64,000 nt of DNA from Humibacter sp. RRB41 (lineage in GTDB: Bacteria > Actinomycetota > Actinomycetes > Actinomycetales > Microbacteriaceae), in assembly GCF_022761015.1 (NCBI RefSeq), contig NZ_JAKWJQ010000003.1:512318-576317 (forward strand). Direction: 5' to 3'. A program made the translations under genes and the position numbers. The notes beneath the pieces are model-generated. The model made no database searches, was not told the origin of the DNA, and saw only the letters and a list, made by a program, of their open reading frames with translations. Of the stretch, positions 26,012 through 35,080 are shown piece after piece; position 1 is the stretch's first letter, and each line of letters begins with the position of its first letter.

Positions 26012-27085
26012 ATGCCCACACCAGCGGATCGCGAAAAAGCACTCGAGACTGCGCTGGCCCAGATCGACCGCCAGTTCGGAAAAGGCTCGGTCATGCGTTT
26101 GGGCAGCGACGAGCGTGCGCCCGTCGAGGTCGTGTCGACCGGCTCGATCGCTCTCGATGTCGCGCTCGGCATCGGCGGTCTTCCGCGCGGACGCATCGTC
26201 GAGATCTACGGGCCTGAGTCCTCGGGTAAGACGACCCTGACGCTGCACGCCATCGCCAACGCGCAGAAGGGCGGCGGCATCGCAGCCTTCATCGACGCCG
26301 AGCACGCGCTCGACCCGGAGTACGCGAAGAAGCTCGGTGTCGACATAGATGCCCTTCTCGTGTCGCAGCCCGACACGGGGGAGCAGGCGCTCGAGATCGC
26401 CGACATGCTCGTGCGCAGCGGATCGATCGACCTCATCGTGATCGACTCCGTCGCGGCACTCGTGCCCCGTGCCGAGATCGAGGGTGAGATGGGCGACTCG
26501 CACGTCGGTCTGCAGGCACGTCTGATGTCTCAGGCGCTCCGCAAACTCACGGGCGGGCTGAACCAGACCAACACGACCATGATCTTCATCAACCAGTTGC
26601 GCGAGAAGATCGGCGTGTTCTTCGGTAGCCCAGAGACCACAGCCGGTGGCAAGGCGCTCAAGTTCTACGCATCGGTCCGCTTGGACATCCGGCGCATCGA
26701 GACGCTGAAGGACGGTACAGAGGCCGTTGGCAACCGCACCAGGGTCAAGGTGGTCAAGAACAAGATGGCGCCGCCCTTCAAGCAAGCCGAGTTCGACATC
26801 CTTTACGGTGTCGGCATTTCCCGCGAGGGCAGCCTGATCGACTACGGCGTTGAGCAGGGCATCGTGAAGAAGTCGGGTGCCTGGTACACGTACGAGGGTG
26901 ATCAGCTCGGCCAGGGCAAGGAGAACTCGCGCAACTTCCTCATCTCCAACCCCGACATCGCGTTGGATATCGAGCGCAAGATCCTGGTCAAACTCGGTGT
27001 GGTTGCCGACCCGAATGCTCCGGCGGAGCCGGCGTCGAATGTCGAGTCGATCGCGCCTAAGATCGCACAGCGCAAGGGCGCCTAG
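26012..27085 (+). CDS. recA: recombinase RecA
   Basis: A 357-residue RecA of normal length, with no intein. Walker [11 protein letters not shown] (about residues 69-78), [15 protein letters not shown], Walker [11 protein letters not shown] and [12 protein letters not shown] (L2 region) are all present. It forms filaments on single-stranded DNA, promotes strand exchange and triggers LexA self-cleavage. GAAAGGAAG (25999-26007) precedes ATG 26012. The C-terminal end is Ala/Pro-rich rather than strongly acidic. recX follows by 14 nt. Confidence 0.98.
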   Translation: MPTPADREKALETALAQIDRQFGKGSVMRLGSDERAPVEVVSTGSIALDVALGIGGLPRGRIVEIYGPESSGKTTLTLHAIANAQKGGGIAAFIDAEHALDPEYAKKLGVDIDALLVSQPDTGEQALEIADMLVRSGSIDLIVIDSVAALVPRAEIEGEMGDSHVGLQARLMSQALRKLTGGLNQTNTTMIFINQLREKIGVFFGSPETTAGGKALKFYASVRLDIRRIETLKDGTEAVGNRTRVKVVKNKMAPPFKQAEFDILYGVGISREGSLIDYGVEQGIVKKSGAWYTYEGDQLGQGKENSRNFLISNPDIALDIERKILVKLGVVADPNAPAEPASNVESIAPKIAQRKGA

Positions 27086-27099
27086 GGCGGGAGCCCACG

Positions 27100-27837
27100 A
27101 TGGTCGTCCAGTTCCCGCCGGCAGGAGATTCCGAGCGGCCGAAGCGCCGCCGGCCGCCGGGTGCCATGACATCCGGCGGCCGCTCAGGAGATCTCGCGCC
27201 GGTGACCTATCTGCCTGGAGCGCAGCCCTCGGCTGCTGCTCAGCACGCGCTCGAGCGAGTCAACGCGGTGTCGCGGCGGGACGACGGCGACGGCGATCAT
27301 GAGGCCGACGGCCGCGGTCGAGGTGGGCGCGATCGCAAGACCACCAGAGCGAACAATGTGGCGATCCACCAGTTGGCGCGCCGTGGGATGTCGCGCTGGG
27401 AACTCGAGCAGGTGCTCGCGAAACGCGAAGTGGACGACGAAACCGCTGCAGCCGAGCTCGATCGGCTGGAGAGTATCGGGCTCGTCGACGATGCGGCCCT
27501 TGCCGTTTCGATGGTCTACGCGATGCATACCAGAAAGGGCTCTGGACGCTCCGCGATCGAATCCGAGCTTCGCAGAAGGCACCTCGACGACGACGTGATC
27601 GCCGACGCGATGGCGGAGCTCGACGGTGACGACGAGAAGGAACGCGCCACAGAGCTGGCCGTCGCACGAGCCAGGCAGCTGACGAGTCTCGACTACGACG
27701 TGGCGTCGCGCAGGCTCAGTGGTTTCCTCCTCCGCAAGGGATACGACGGCGAGACGGTCCGGGCCGCTGTGCGCACGGCGCTCGAGTCGCATCCCAGAGG
27801 GCCGTCCACCGACGGAGGACGGGTTCGGTTCCGCTGA
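27100..27837 (+). CDS. recX: regulatory protein RecX
   Basis: A 245-residue RecX. The family core of tandem three-helix repeats starts near residue 82 (NNVAIHQLARRGMSRWELEQVLAKREV) and ends with RKGYDGETVRAAV; it binds RecA filaments and limits RecA. About 80 extra residues at the N-terminus are low-complexity, Arg/Asp/Gly-rich and probably disordered, longer than in E. coli RecX but common in actinobacteria. Co-transcribed with recA. Confidence 0.92.
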   Translation: MVVQFPPAGDSERPKRRRPPGAMTSGGRSGDLAPVTYLPGAQPSAAAQHALERVNAVSRRDDGDGDHEADGRGRGGRDRKTTRANNVAIHQLARRGMSRWELEQVLAKREVDDETAAAELDRLESIGLVDDAALAVSMVYAMHTRKGSGRSAIESELRRRHLDDDVIADAMAELDGDDEKERATELAVARARQLTSLDYDVASRRLSGFLLRKGYDGETVRAAVRTALESHPRGPSTDGGRVRFR

Positions 27838-27905
27838 CCGGGCACCACTCGGGTAGGCAGGCCGAGCAGTCAGGGCATGCGAACGAAGGCGTGTGGCGGC
27901 GAACG

Positions 27906-27911
27906 TAGAAT
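27906..27911 (+). promoter_or_regulatory. -10 element of a (nearly) leaderless promoter
   Basis: TAGAAT, 10 nt before the miaB ATG at 27922. Confidence 0.45.
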
Positions 27912-27921
27912 GGTCGGCATT

Positions 27922-29544
27922 ATGAGCATTGCCGATCGAGTTCGACCCGGCTCGGCGCCCACAGCGATCGCCGTCTCCGATGCGGCCGTGGACGTCGATG
28001 GCCACGTGCGCACGTACGAGGTGCGCACTTTCGGCTGTCAGATGAACGTGCACGATTCCGAGCGCCTGAGCGGATCGCTGGAGGCTGCGGGATACGTACC
28101 GGCTTCCGGCTCCGAGGCCGACGTGGTGGTCATCAACACGTGCGCCGTCCGTGAGAACGCGGACAACAAGCTGTACGGCAACCTCGGTCACCTGGCATCC
28201 GTGAAGCGCCGGCATTCCGGCATGCAGATCGCCGTCGGCGGATGCCTGGCGCAGAAGGACAAGAACGTCATCCTTGAGAAGGCGCCATGGGTCGATGTCG
28301 TCTTCGGCACGCACAACATGGGGTCGTTGCCGAGCCTTCTCGAGCGCGCAAGGCACAACGACGAGGCGCAGATCGAGATCCTCGACGCCCTGGAGACCTT
28401 CCCGTCGACGCTGCCGACAAAACGTGATTCGACCTACAGCGGTTGGGTGTCGATCTCCGTCGGGTGCAACAACACCTGCACGTTCTGCATCGTGCCCTCG
28501 CTGCGCGGCAAGGAGAACGACCGCCGGCCCGGCGAGGTACTGGCAGAGATCCAGTCGCTGGTCGATGACGGCGCCGTCGAGGTCACGCTGCTCGGCCAGA
28601 ACGTGAACTCCTACGGAGTCGACTTCGGCGATCGCCTGGCGTTCGGCAAGCTGCTGCGCGCTGCAGGTGAGATCGACGGGCTCGAACGCATCCGTTTCAC
28701 CAGCCCTCACCCGGCAGCGTTCACCGACGACGTCATCGAGGCGATGGCTGAGACGCCGGCCGTGATGCCGCAACTGCATATGCCGTTGCAGTCCGGATCC
28801 GACCGCATTCTGCGCGCGATGCGTCGCAGCTACCGCTCCGAGAAGTTCCTCGGCATTCTCGACCGCGTGCGTTCCCGCATTCCGGATGCCGCGATCAGCA
28901 CGGATATCATCGTCGGCTTCCCCGGTGAGACGGAGGAGGACTTCCAAGAGACCCTCCGCGTCGTCGAGCAGGCACGGTTCGCGACGGCGTTCACGTTCCA
29001 GTACTCACCGCGACCGGGTACGCCCGCGGCGACGATGACCGATCAGGTGCCGAAGGAGGTCGTGCAGGACCGCTACGAGCGTCTCATCGCGCTTCAGGAG
29101 CGCATCGGCCTCGAGGAGAACGAGAAGATCGTCGGACGTGAGGTGCAGGTGCTCGTCTCAACAGGCGAGGGCAAGAAGGACGCTGAGACGCATCGTATGA
29201 GCGGTCGTGCGGAAGACAGCAGACTGGTGCACTTCGAGGTGCCGGAAGGCTCGGAGGCGCCACGTCCGGGCGACGTGGTGACAGTACGGATCACGCACGC
29301 CGCCCCGTTCCACTTGTTGGCCGACAGCGAGCCGGGAGTCCCGCTACGCGTACGCCGGACGCGCGCCGGCGACGCCTGGGAGCGCGCCGACGCGGAGTCC
29401 TGCGCGATCCCGGCCCATGGCTCGGGCGGCGCTGCTGCCGGCCCTGTGTCGCTCGGCCTGCCGACGCTGCGTTCGCGTCTCGATGCCGGATCCCCGGCGG
29501 GACCGACCACGCCCATCTACGATCCTGGCGACGGCGAGCGGTGA
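27922..29544 (+). CDS. miaB: tRNA-2-methylthio-N6-isopentenyladenosine synthase
   Basis: A 540-residue radical-SAM methylthiotransferase acting on A37 of tRNAs after MiaA. The UPF0004 domain has C39 ([13 protein letters not shown]), [10 protein letters not shown] and GGCLAQ; the radical SAM cluster is [13 protein letters not shown] domain follows ([15 protein letters not shown]...). Beyond TRAM there is an unusual Gly/Ala/Pro tail of about 75 residues. ATG 27922 is taken because TAGAAT lies 10 nt upstream; ATG 27910 is in frame too. miaA follows almost directly. Confidence 0.94.
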   Translation: MSIADRVRPGSAPTAIAVSDAAVDVDGHVRTYEVRTFGCQMNVHDSERLSGSLEAAGYVPASGSEADVVVINTCAVRENADNKLYGNLGHLASVKRRHSGMQIAVGGCLAQKDKNVILEKAPWVDVVFGTHNMGSLPSLLERARHNDEAQIEILDALETFPSTLPTKRDSTYSGWVSISVGCNNTCTFCIVPSLRGKENDRRPGEVLAEIQSLVDDGAVEVTLLGQNVNSYGVDFGDRLAFGKLLRAAGEIDGLERIRFTSPHPAAFTDDVIEAMAETPAVMPQLHMPLQSGSDRILRAMRRSYRSEKFLGILDRVRSRIPDAAISTDIIVGFPGETEEDFQETLRVVEQARFATAFTFQYSPRPGTPAATMTDQVPKEVVQDRYERLIALQERIGLEENEKIVGREVQVLVSTGEGKKDAETHRMSGRAEDSRLVHFEVPEGSEAPRPGDVVTVRITHAAPFHLLADSEPGVPLRVRRTRAGDAWERADAESCAIPAHGSGGAAAGPVSLGLPTLRSRLDAGSPAGPTTPIYDPGDGER

Positions 29545-29590
29545 CGCCCCCGGTCGACGCGTGACGGCCGCGCCTGCGGGTGAGAACGCT

Positions 29591-30544
29591 GTGAACGACG
29601 GTGCCCTTGCGCCCCTTCTCGCGATCGTCGGCGCAACGGGCACGGGTAAGAGCGACCTCGCGGTCGAAGTCGCGATTCGCCTCGGTGATCGAGGCATCCG
29701 TGCCGAGATCGTCGGTGCCGACGCCATGCAGTTGTACCGCGGCATGAACATCGGTACAGCGAAGCTGCCCGTCACCAAGCGTGAAGGCGTTCCCCATCAC
29801 CTCGTCGACGTGCTGGAGGTCACAGAGGAGGCGACCGTGGCGTGGTATCAGCCGCGGGCGCGAGCGGCCGTCGATGACATCCGTTCGCGTGGCGGCGTGC
29901 CGATCCTGGTGGGTGGATCCGGGCTCTACGTGTCGAGCGTGTTGTACGACTTCGCGTTCCCGGGGAGAGACGCCGAGATGCGCGCTCGCTTGGAGGCGGA
30001 AGAGCGGGAGACCGGTATAGCGCCGCTTCTCGCGCGGTTGCGCGAACTCGACCCGGTGACCGCTGAGCGGGTCGATCCCGCGAACCCGAGACGGGTCATC
30101 CGCGCGCTCGAGATCGCGGAACTGGCCGAGGTCGGGCACGGCGCGGTCCTTCCAGAGCGGCCCGTGCCGTGGTCGCCGTCGATCGTGCTGGGTTTGCAGG
30201 TGCAACGAGAGAGGCTCGTGAGAAGGCTGGATGCCCGCGTCGAACGGATGTGGACGGACGGTCTCGTCGACGAAGTGCGCGATCTGCTCCCCGCCGGTCT
30301 GCAGGGTGGGGTCACGGCATCCAGGGCCATCGGTTACGCGCAGGCGATCGCCCAGCTGAGTGGCGACATGAGCGAGCAGGAGGCCGTCGCCGAGACCCAG
30401 CGTCTCACGCGCCGCTACGCGCGCAGGCAGGTGTCGTGGTTCAAGCGGTACCCCGATCTGGAATGGCTCGACGCGGACGGGGACGATACGCGCACGGTCA
30501 TTGACCGGCTCGCACTGGCGTCACTGGATAGGCTGTCGCGGTGA
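29591..30544 (+). CDS. miaA: tRNA dimethylallyltransferase
   Basis: A 317-residue MiaA that adds a dimethylallyl group to A37 of tRNA, the substrate of MiaB. Walker [12 protein letters not shown] is close to the N-terminus; [32 protein letters not shown] and RQVSWFKRY are family blocks. GTG 29591 is preferred because GGGTGAG (29578-29584) is 6 nt upstream; GTG 29561 is an alternative adding 10 residues. The stop overlaps the dapF start (GTGA). Confidence 0.92.
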   Translation: MNDGALAPLLAIVGATGTGKSDLAVEVAIRLGDRGIRAEIVGADAMQLYRGMNIGTAKLPVTKREGVPHHLVDVLEVTEEATVAWYQPRARAAVDDIRSRGGVPILVGGSGLYVSSVLYDFAFPGRDAEMRARLEAEERETGIAPLLARLRELDPVTAERVDPANPRRVIRALEIAELAEVGHGAVLPERPVPWSPSIVLGLQVQRERLVRRLDARVERMWTDGLVDEVRDLLPAGLQGGVTASRAIGYAQAIAQLSGDMSEQEAVAETQRLTRRYARRQVSWFKRYPDLEWLDADGDDTRTVIDRLALASLDRLSR

Positions 30545-31419
30545 CCACACTCTCCTTCAGCAAGGGCCACGGCGCCGGCAACGATTTCGTGCTGTTCGCC
30601 GACCCGGACGGCGCCGTCGACCTCACAGGGGCGCAGATCGCCCTCATCTGCGACCGGCACTTCGGAGTCGGGGCGGACGGCGTGATCCGCGCGATTCGCT
30701 CGTCGGCCATCCCGGAGGGTTCGATCGCACTGGCGGAGGACCCGACCGCCGAGTGGTTCATGGACTACCACAACGCCGACGGAACGCCCGCTGAGATGTG
30801 CGGCAACGGCATCCGTGTGTTCACGCGGTATCTCATCGACGGTGGCTACGCCGATCTGCGCCCCGGCCAGACCCTGCCGATCGGCACCCGCTCAGGCGTG
30901 CGAGACGTGCAGCAGAGCGGGACCGGGTTCCAGGTGGACCTCGGTCGCTGGCACCTCACAGGCGACGACCCGCTGGTGCGCGCGAAGGAGCTGGGCGTCG
31001 CGCGCCCGGGGCTCGGCATCGAGGTCGGGAATCCGCACGTGGTGGTCGCCCTGGCAGACGACGACGAGTTGGACCGCGTCGATCTCGGGCCGACGCCGAT
31101 CATGGACCCTTCCCCGATCGGCGGTGCCAACATCGAGTTCGTCGTGCCGTTCGAACCGCTCGTGGCCGATGGGATCGGCCGCATCCGCATGCGCGTCCAC
31201 GAGCGCGGCAGCGGCGAGACGCTGGCCTGCGGTACCGGCACGGCGGCGGCAGCGCTGGCCACCAGGTACTGGGCGGGGGACGGCGCTCCCGACGACTGGA
31301 AAGTGCGAACGCCAGGCGGCACACTCGGTGTGCGGATGTTCCCCGCCGAAGACGGTGAGCACGTCGCCCTTTCGGGGCCTGCCGAGCTGGTCTTCGACGG
31401 AGAGGTCACGATCGGCTGA
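30541..31419 (+). CDS. dapF: diaminopimelate epimerase
   Basis: A 292-residue DapF, which converts LL- to meso-diaminopimelate for lysine and peptidoglycan. The two catalytic cysteines are in [16 protein letters not shown] and [24 protein letters not shown] opens the protein. GTG 30541 overlaps the miaA stop, so miaB-miaA-dapF form a unit as in M. tuberculosis. Confidence 0.95.
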   Translation: MTTLSFSKGHGAGNDFVLFADPDGAVDLTGAQIALICDRHFGVGADGVIRAIRSSAIPEGSIALAEDPTAEWFMDYHNADGTPAEMCGNGIRVFTRYLIDGGYADLRPGQTLPIGTRSGVRDVQQSGTGFQVDLGRWHLTGDDPLVRAKELGVARPGLGIEVGNPHVVVALADDDELDRVDLGPTPIMDPSPIGGANIEFVVPFEPLVADGIGRIRMRVHERGSGETLACGTGTAAAALATRYWAGDGAPDDWKVRTPGGTLGVRMFPAEDGEHVALSGPAELVFDGEVTIG

Positions 31420-31441
31420 CGGCTTCGGCCGCTCGACGTAC

Positions 31442-31464
31442 CCGGTCGCCCGGACGGCGACCGG
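31442..31464. terminator. hairpin between convergent dapF and methyltransferase genes
   Basis: A 9-bp perfect stem (CCGGTCGCC, 31442-31450, with 31456-31464) and a 5-nt loop; position suggests a bidirectional terminator, without T runs. Confidence 0.5.
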
Positions 31465-31484
31465 CGCCGGCGTCGCTACGAAGG

Positions 31485-32117
31485 TCAGAAGTGACCCTCG
31501 CTGCTAGTTCCAGCGCGCACGTGGATCACGCGGTAGCCCTTGCTCGTCGACGCGCGCCGCACGGTGAACTCGCTGCTCAAGGCTCCGCCGAGCCATCTCT
31601 GCAGGGAGTCGGAGCCGAGGTTGCGCTGTACCACCAGCCAGGCATCCGCGTCGCCGTCGAGACGCGGGAGCCAGCGCAGCAGCAGCGCGTGGAGTTCGGC
31701 CTTGCCGACGCGGATCGGCGGATTCGACCAGATAGCGCGAAAGGCCAGGTCATCGGGAACATCGTCGGGCAGCACGGCGTTGAGGTTGGTGAGGCCGAGG
31801 GATGCCGCGTTCCGGCGCACGACATCGAGGGCACGCTCGTTGACGTCGACCGCCCATACGGTCGCCTGAGGTGATTCGAGGGCGAGTGTGAGTGCAACGG
31901 GACCCCAGCCGCAGCCGAGGTCGAGCAGATCGCCGCTGGGCGGGGCAGCGGGAGCGTCGGCGAGCAGTACCTGAGTGCCTGCATCGATGCGGTCGGGGCT
32001 GAAGATGCCCGCCGCGGTGGTGAGCTCGAGGTCTCGCCCGGCCAGCCGCACCGACAGCGGGTGCAGCTTCGCGTCGCTTCCGGGTCTGGACGTGAAATAG
32101 TGCTCGCCGCTGGCCAT
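31485..32117 (-). CDS. class I SAM-dependent methyltransferase (RsmC/RlmG-like)
   Basis: A 210-residue small methyltransferase. DLLDLGCGWGPVAL is the SAM-binding loop and IWSNPPIR is the NPP[YFI] motif used by enzymes that methylate exocyclic amines of bases; with EHYFTSRPGS at the start this matches the rRNA guanine-N2 type (RsmC-like). ATG at 32117 is preferred because TACGTT lies 6 nt before it. It is divergent from hflX, 58 nt apart. Target not provable from sequence. Confidence 0.86.
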   Translation of the reverse strand: MASGEHYFTSRPGSDAKLHPLSVRLAGRDLELTTAAGIFSPDRIDAGTQVLLADAPAAPPSGDLLDLGCGWGPVALTLALESPQATVWAVDVNERALDVVRRNAASLGLTNLNAVLPDDVPDDLAFRAIWSNPPIRVGKAELHALLLRWLPRLDGDADAWLVVQRNLGSDSLQRWLGGALSSEFTVRRASTSKGYRVIHVRAGTSSEGHF

Positions 32118-32123
32118 ACAAGG

Positions 32124-32129
32124 AACGTA
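32124..32129 (-). promoter_or_regulatory. -10 element of a leaderless promoter (minus strand)
   Basis: TACGTT on the minus strand, 6 nt before the ATG at 32117. Confidence 0.5.
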
Positions 32130-32175
32130 CCCGAGTGGAGCCCTCGGGAGAGATCGTCGATCAAGGAGAACTAGG

Positions 32176-33717
32176 GTGGAACGCACGATGAGTGAATCCG
32201 ATACCGAGCAGAACGAGACGCGCGACGACGTTGTGGCGCGTGTGCTCGCGCGCGCGGATCAACGACCGGCGCACAGGGCCATCTTCGGAGAGTCTGCTCA
32301 GGCGTTGCAGGGTGCGGCCGCCGGCGGCCACGACTCGGACGGTGAGCAGTTCGACCGTGAGGAGCGCGCCGCATTGCGTCGCGTCTCCGGCCTGTCGACC
32401 GAACTCGAAGACGTCACCGAGGTGGAGTACCGGCAGCTGCGTCTCGAGAACGTAGTGCTGATCGCCGTCTACTCTGCAGGCACCATCGCGGATGCCGAGA
32501 ACTCGTTGCGTGAGCTCGCGGCACTCGCGGAGACGGCCGGCGCCGTCGTGCTCGACGGTCTGCTGCAGCGCAAGCCGCACCCCGACCCCAGTACCTATCT
32601 CGGAAGCGGCAAGGCGCAGGAGCTGCACGATGTCGTCGCCGCGCTCGGCGCGGACACCGTGATCGCGGACACCGAACTTGCTCCCAGCCAGAGGCGTGCC
32701 CTCGAAGACATCGTCAAGGTGAAGGTGATCGACCGCACCGCCGTCATCCTCGACATCTTCAGCCAGCATGCCAAGTCGCGAGAGGGCAAAGCCCAGGTCG
32801 AGCTTGCCCAGCTCGAATACCTGCTTCCCCGACTTCGCGGTTGGGGCGAGTCGATGAGCCGCCAGGCCGGTGGACAGGTCGGCGGCGCGGGCAACGGCAT
32901 GGGAAGCCGTGGACCGGGTGAGACGAAGATCGAGCTAGATCGTCGCCGCATCCACACACGCATGGCCAAGTTGCGCAGGCAGATCAAGGAGATGAAGCCC
33001 GCGCGAGAGGCCAAGCGGGCGAACCGACGCCGCAACAGCGTGCCGTCAGTGGCGATCGCCGGGTACACCAACGCCGGCAAGTCCAGCCTGCTCAACCGCA
33101 TCACGAAGGCTGGCGTGCTCGTGGAGAACGCCCTGTTCGCCACGCTGGATGCCACAGTACGGCGCTCCATCACCGCCGATGGCAGGCTCTACACGCTCAC
33201 CGACACCGTCGGCTTCGTGCGCAACCTGCCGCATCAGCTCGTCGAGGCCTTCCGCTCCACGCTCGAAGAGGTCGCGGACTCCGACGTGATCGTGCACGTC
33301 GTGGATGCCTCGCATCCCGACCCCGCTGCGCAGCTCACCACGGTGCGCGATGTGATCGGCGACGTCGAGGGACGTGACATCCCCGAGATCGTCGTCTTCA
33401 ACAAGGCCGACCTGATCGACGACGACCGTCGACTCGAGCTGCGAGGGCTGGAACCCGCCGCGATCTTCGTCTCAGCACGCACCGGCGAAGGCATCGACGA
33501 GGTGCTCGCAGCGATCGCCCGGTTGATTCCGGATCGATCCGTGCAGATCGACGTGCTCATTCCGTACGACAGGGGTGATCTCGTTTCAGCGCTTCACGAG
33601 CGCGGCCGAGTCATCGACACGGCGTACGAGCCGGAGGGCACGAGGGTCACAGCCCGAGTCGCCGAGGAGTTCGTTCCGGTCTTCGAACCCTTTCGTGCGG
33701 ATGCCGTCGCCGTCTGA
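32176..33717 (+). CDS. hflX: ribosome-associated GTPase HflX
   Basis: A 513-residue HflX, which splits stalled or hibernating 70S ribosomes. The N-terminal HflX domain contains LLQRKPHPDPSTYLGSGKAQEL; GSRGPGETKIELDRRRI marks the linker, and the GTPase domain has G1 GYTNAGKSSLLN (from about residue 296), G3 DTVGF and G4 NKAD. Two starts compete: GTG 32176 with AAGGAG (32163-32168) 7 nt upstream, and ATG 32188 with TAGGGT (32172-32177) 10 nt upstream as a near-leaderless -10. I use 32176. Confidence 0.93.
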   Translation: MERTMSESDTEQNETRDDVVARVLARADQRPAHRAIFGESAQALQGAAAGGHDSDGEQFDREERAALRRVSGLSTELEDVTEVEYRQLRLENVVLIAVYSAGTIADAENSLRELAALAETAGAVVLDGLLQRKPHPDPSTYLGSGKAQELHDVVAALGADTVIADTELAPSQRRALEDIVKVKVIDRTAVILDIFSQHAKSREGKAQVELAQLEYLLPRLRGWGESMSRQAGGQVGGAGNGMGSRGPGETKIELDRRRIHTRMAKLRRQIKEMKPAREAKRANRRRNSVPSVAIAGYTNAGKSSLLNRITKAGVLVENALFATLDATVRRSITADGRLYTLTDTVGFVRNLPHQLVEAFRSTLEEVADSDVIVHVVDASHPDPAAQLTTVRDVIGDVEGRDIPEIVVFNKADLIDDDRRLELRGLEPAAIFVSARTGEGIDEVLAAIARLIPDRSVQIDVLIPYDRGDLVSALHERGRVIDTAYEPEGTRVTARVAEEFVPVFEPFRADAVAV

Positions 33718-33725
33718 CCTGATTC

Positions 33726-33755
33726 GCCCGAGCGAGCGAAGCGAGTCGAAGGGCT
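33726..33755. repeat. imperfect palindromic intergenic element
   Basis: CCCGAGCGAGCGAAGCGAGT followed by CGAAGGGCTC forms an imperfect hairpin (outer CCC/GGG). Reverse-complement words of this type (CTTCGACTCGCTTCGCTCGC) are common between genes in related actinobacteria. A second repeat family, distinct from the CTATCGCG units, or a weak terminator for hflX. Confidence 0.45.
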
Positions 33756-33859
33756 CACCTCGCCGATGACCAATCGAGCCGGGAGCCGAGCAGGTAGCGC
33801 GGCGTAACACGCAGCATCCGTTTACGGCTGGATTTGCTACTCTGATGCCCAATATCGGT

Positions 33860-34012
33860 CGGATCAGGCACACGTCTGCTCGGCCGGAGCGACAGCCGAG
33901 CCCGGCACCCGCCCACAGATCGCAGGAGGAATCTGCGGTTTGCCACCATACGGTGCGGATGCCCACCCGGTCACGTGCGCTTCCCTCCGTTCCGTGAGAT
34001 GAGGGAGCCGCC
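33860..34012 (+). promoter_or_regulatory. candidate Met/SAM-type riboswitch in the metF-metE leader
   Basis: The 295 nt before metF hold a foldable block. A closing helix GCACACGT (33868-33875) pairs with ACGTGCGC (33973-33980), one mismatch. Inside are a 7-bp hairpin (33878-33884 with 33895-33901) followed directly by CCGGCACCC, a 5-bp hairpin (CAGAT 33916-33920 with ATCTG 33931-33935), and CACC-ATAC-GGTG then GGATGCCC. A hairpin followed by CCGGCA-CC and a later GGTGnGGnTGCC resembles SAM-I/SAM-IV class aptamers. Immediately downstream TCCCTC (33982-33987) can pair with GAGGGA (34001-34006), which is the metF ribosome-binding site. Promoter possibly TACTCT (33838-33843). Confidence 0.5.
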
Positions 34013-35080
34013 ATGAGCGCAGCGATCGCCTTCGACGGCGCCACGCGATGTCCGGCAGACACGCCCTTCTCGTTCGAGCTCTACCCGCCACGCAACGAGG
34101 CCGCGGCTCGCGCTCTGCCCGAGACGATTCGGCGACTGGCCGCTGTCGGACCGGAGTTCATCTCGGTCACCTATGGCGCCGGCGGATCGTCGCACGTCAA
34201 TTCGCTTGACGTCGTGAAGCACATCGCGCAGGACACCTCGGTGACACCGATGGCGCATCTGACGTGCATCGGCTCGTCGCACGCCGAGGCGGCGCGGATG
34301 ATCCGCGAGTTCCTCGATGTCGGCGTCACGAGATTCCTCGCCGTGCGCGGCGACCCGCCCGTCGGCCAATCGGAGCAGGATGCCGCTGCCGGCGATCTGC
34401 ACAGCGCCTCCGAACTCGTGCAACTCGTCCATCGCATCCAGGCGGAGCACGCGCCGTACCGGGAGATCCCGGTTCCGGGGCTCCCGCACGCCAGCGAGGT
34501 CGGAACGCGCGAGAAGGTCACCATCGCCGTGGCGGCGTTTCCGAACGGGCATCCGCGTTCACGCTCCATCTCGCAGGACATCGACACCCTGCTCGCCAAA
34601 CAGGCGGCAGGCGCGAACCTCGCGATCACACAGCTGTTCTTCCATGCCGAGGACTACTTCGTATTCGCCGAGCGCGCCAGAGCGGCCGGTGTGAGGTTCC
34701 CGATCCTGCCGGGCATCATGCCGGTCACAAGCCCGGCGCGACTCCGCAGGGTGCTCGAACTGAACGGTGAGGATCTGCCGAGCGATCTGGCGATCCGTCT
34801 CGAGGTGGAGCCCACCGATGACGGCAGGCGTGAGATCGGCATCGAACACGCCGCTGCCTTCGCCGAGCGGCTGATCGCCGGCGGTGCCCCGGGCATCCAC
34901 CTCTGCACATTCAACCAGCCGCATACCTCACTCGCCGTACTCGAAAGGTGCGGCCTCATCGACTCGTCGGCTCTCGCCGACGACCACACAAGGGAGCGGG
35001 GCGATCCGGTCGCGGTCGGCGCCGGTCCCACGCACACCACCACGGATCTCAGCAAGACCGATCAGAAGGAACCAGCATGA
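34013..35080 (+). CDS. metF: 5,10-methylenetetrahydrofolate reductase
   Basis: A 355-residue FAD-containing TIM-barrel reductase that makes 5-methyltetrahydrofolate for methionine synthesis. FSFELYPPRNEAA, SVTYGAGGS, MAHLTCIGS, FLAVRGDPP and AITQLFFHAEDY are family blocks; the PGIMPV segment is near the end. The protein carries about 45 extra C-terminal residues, hydrophilic. GAGGGAG (34001-34007) is 5 nt before ATG 34013. The stop overlaps the metE start, coupling the two. Confidence 0.95.
   Translation: MSAAIAFDGATRCPADTPFSFELYPPRNEAAARALPETIRRLAAVGPEFISVTYGAGGSSHVNSLDVVKHIAQDTSVTPMAHLTCIGSSHAEAARMIREFLDVGVTRFLAVRGDPPVGQSEQDAAAGDLHSASELVQLVHRIQAEHAPYREIPVPGLPHASEVGTREKVTIAVAAFPNGHPRSRSISQDIDTLLAKQAAGANLAITQLFFHAEDYFVFAERARAAGVRFPILPGIMPVTSPARLRRVLELNGEDLPSDLAIRLEVEPTDDGRREIGIEHAAAFAERLIAGGAPGIHLCTFNQPHTSLAVLERCGLIDSSALADDHTRERGDPVAVGAGPTHTTTDLSKTDQKEPA

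Noticed and set aside
33840..34012. Cobalamin riboswitch before metF-metE
   Set aside because: No GCCACTG-type B12 box or the other conserved cobalamin aptamer blocks could be found.
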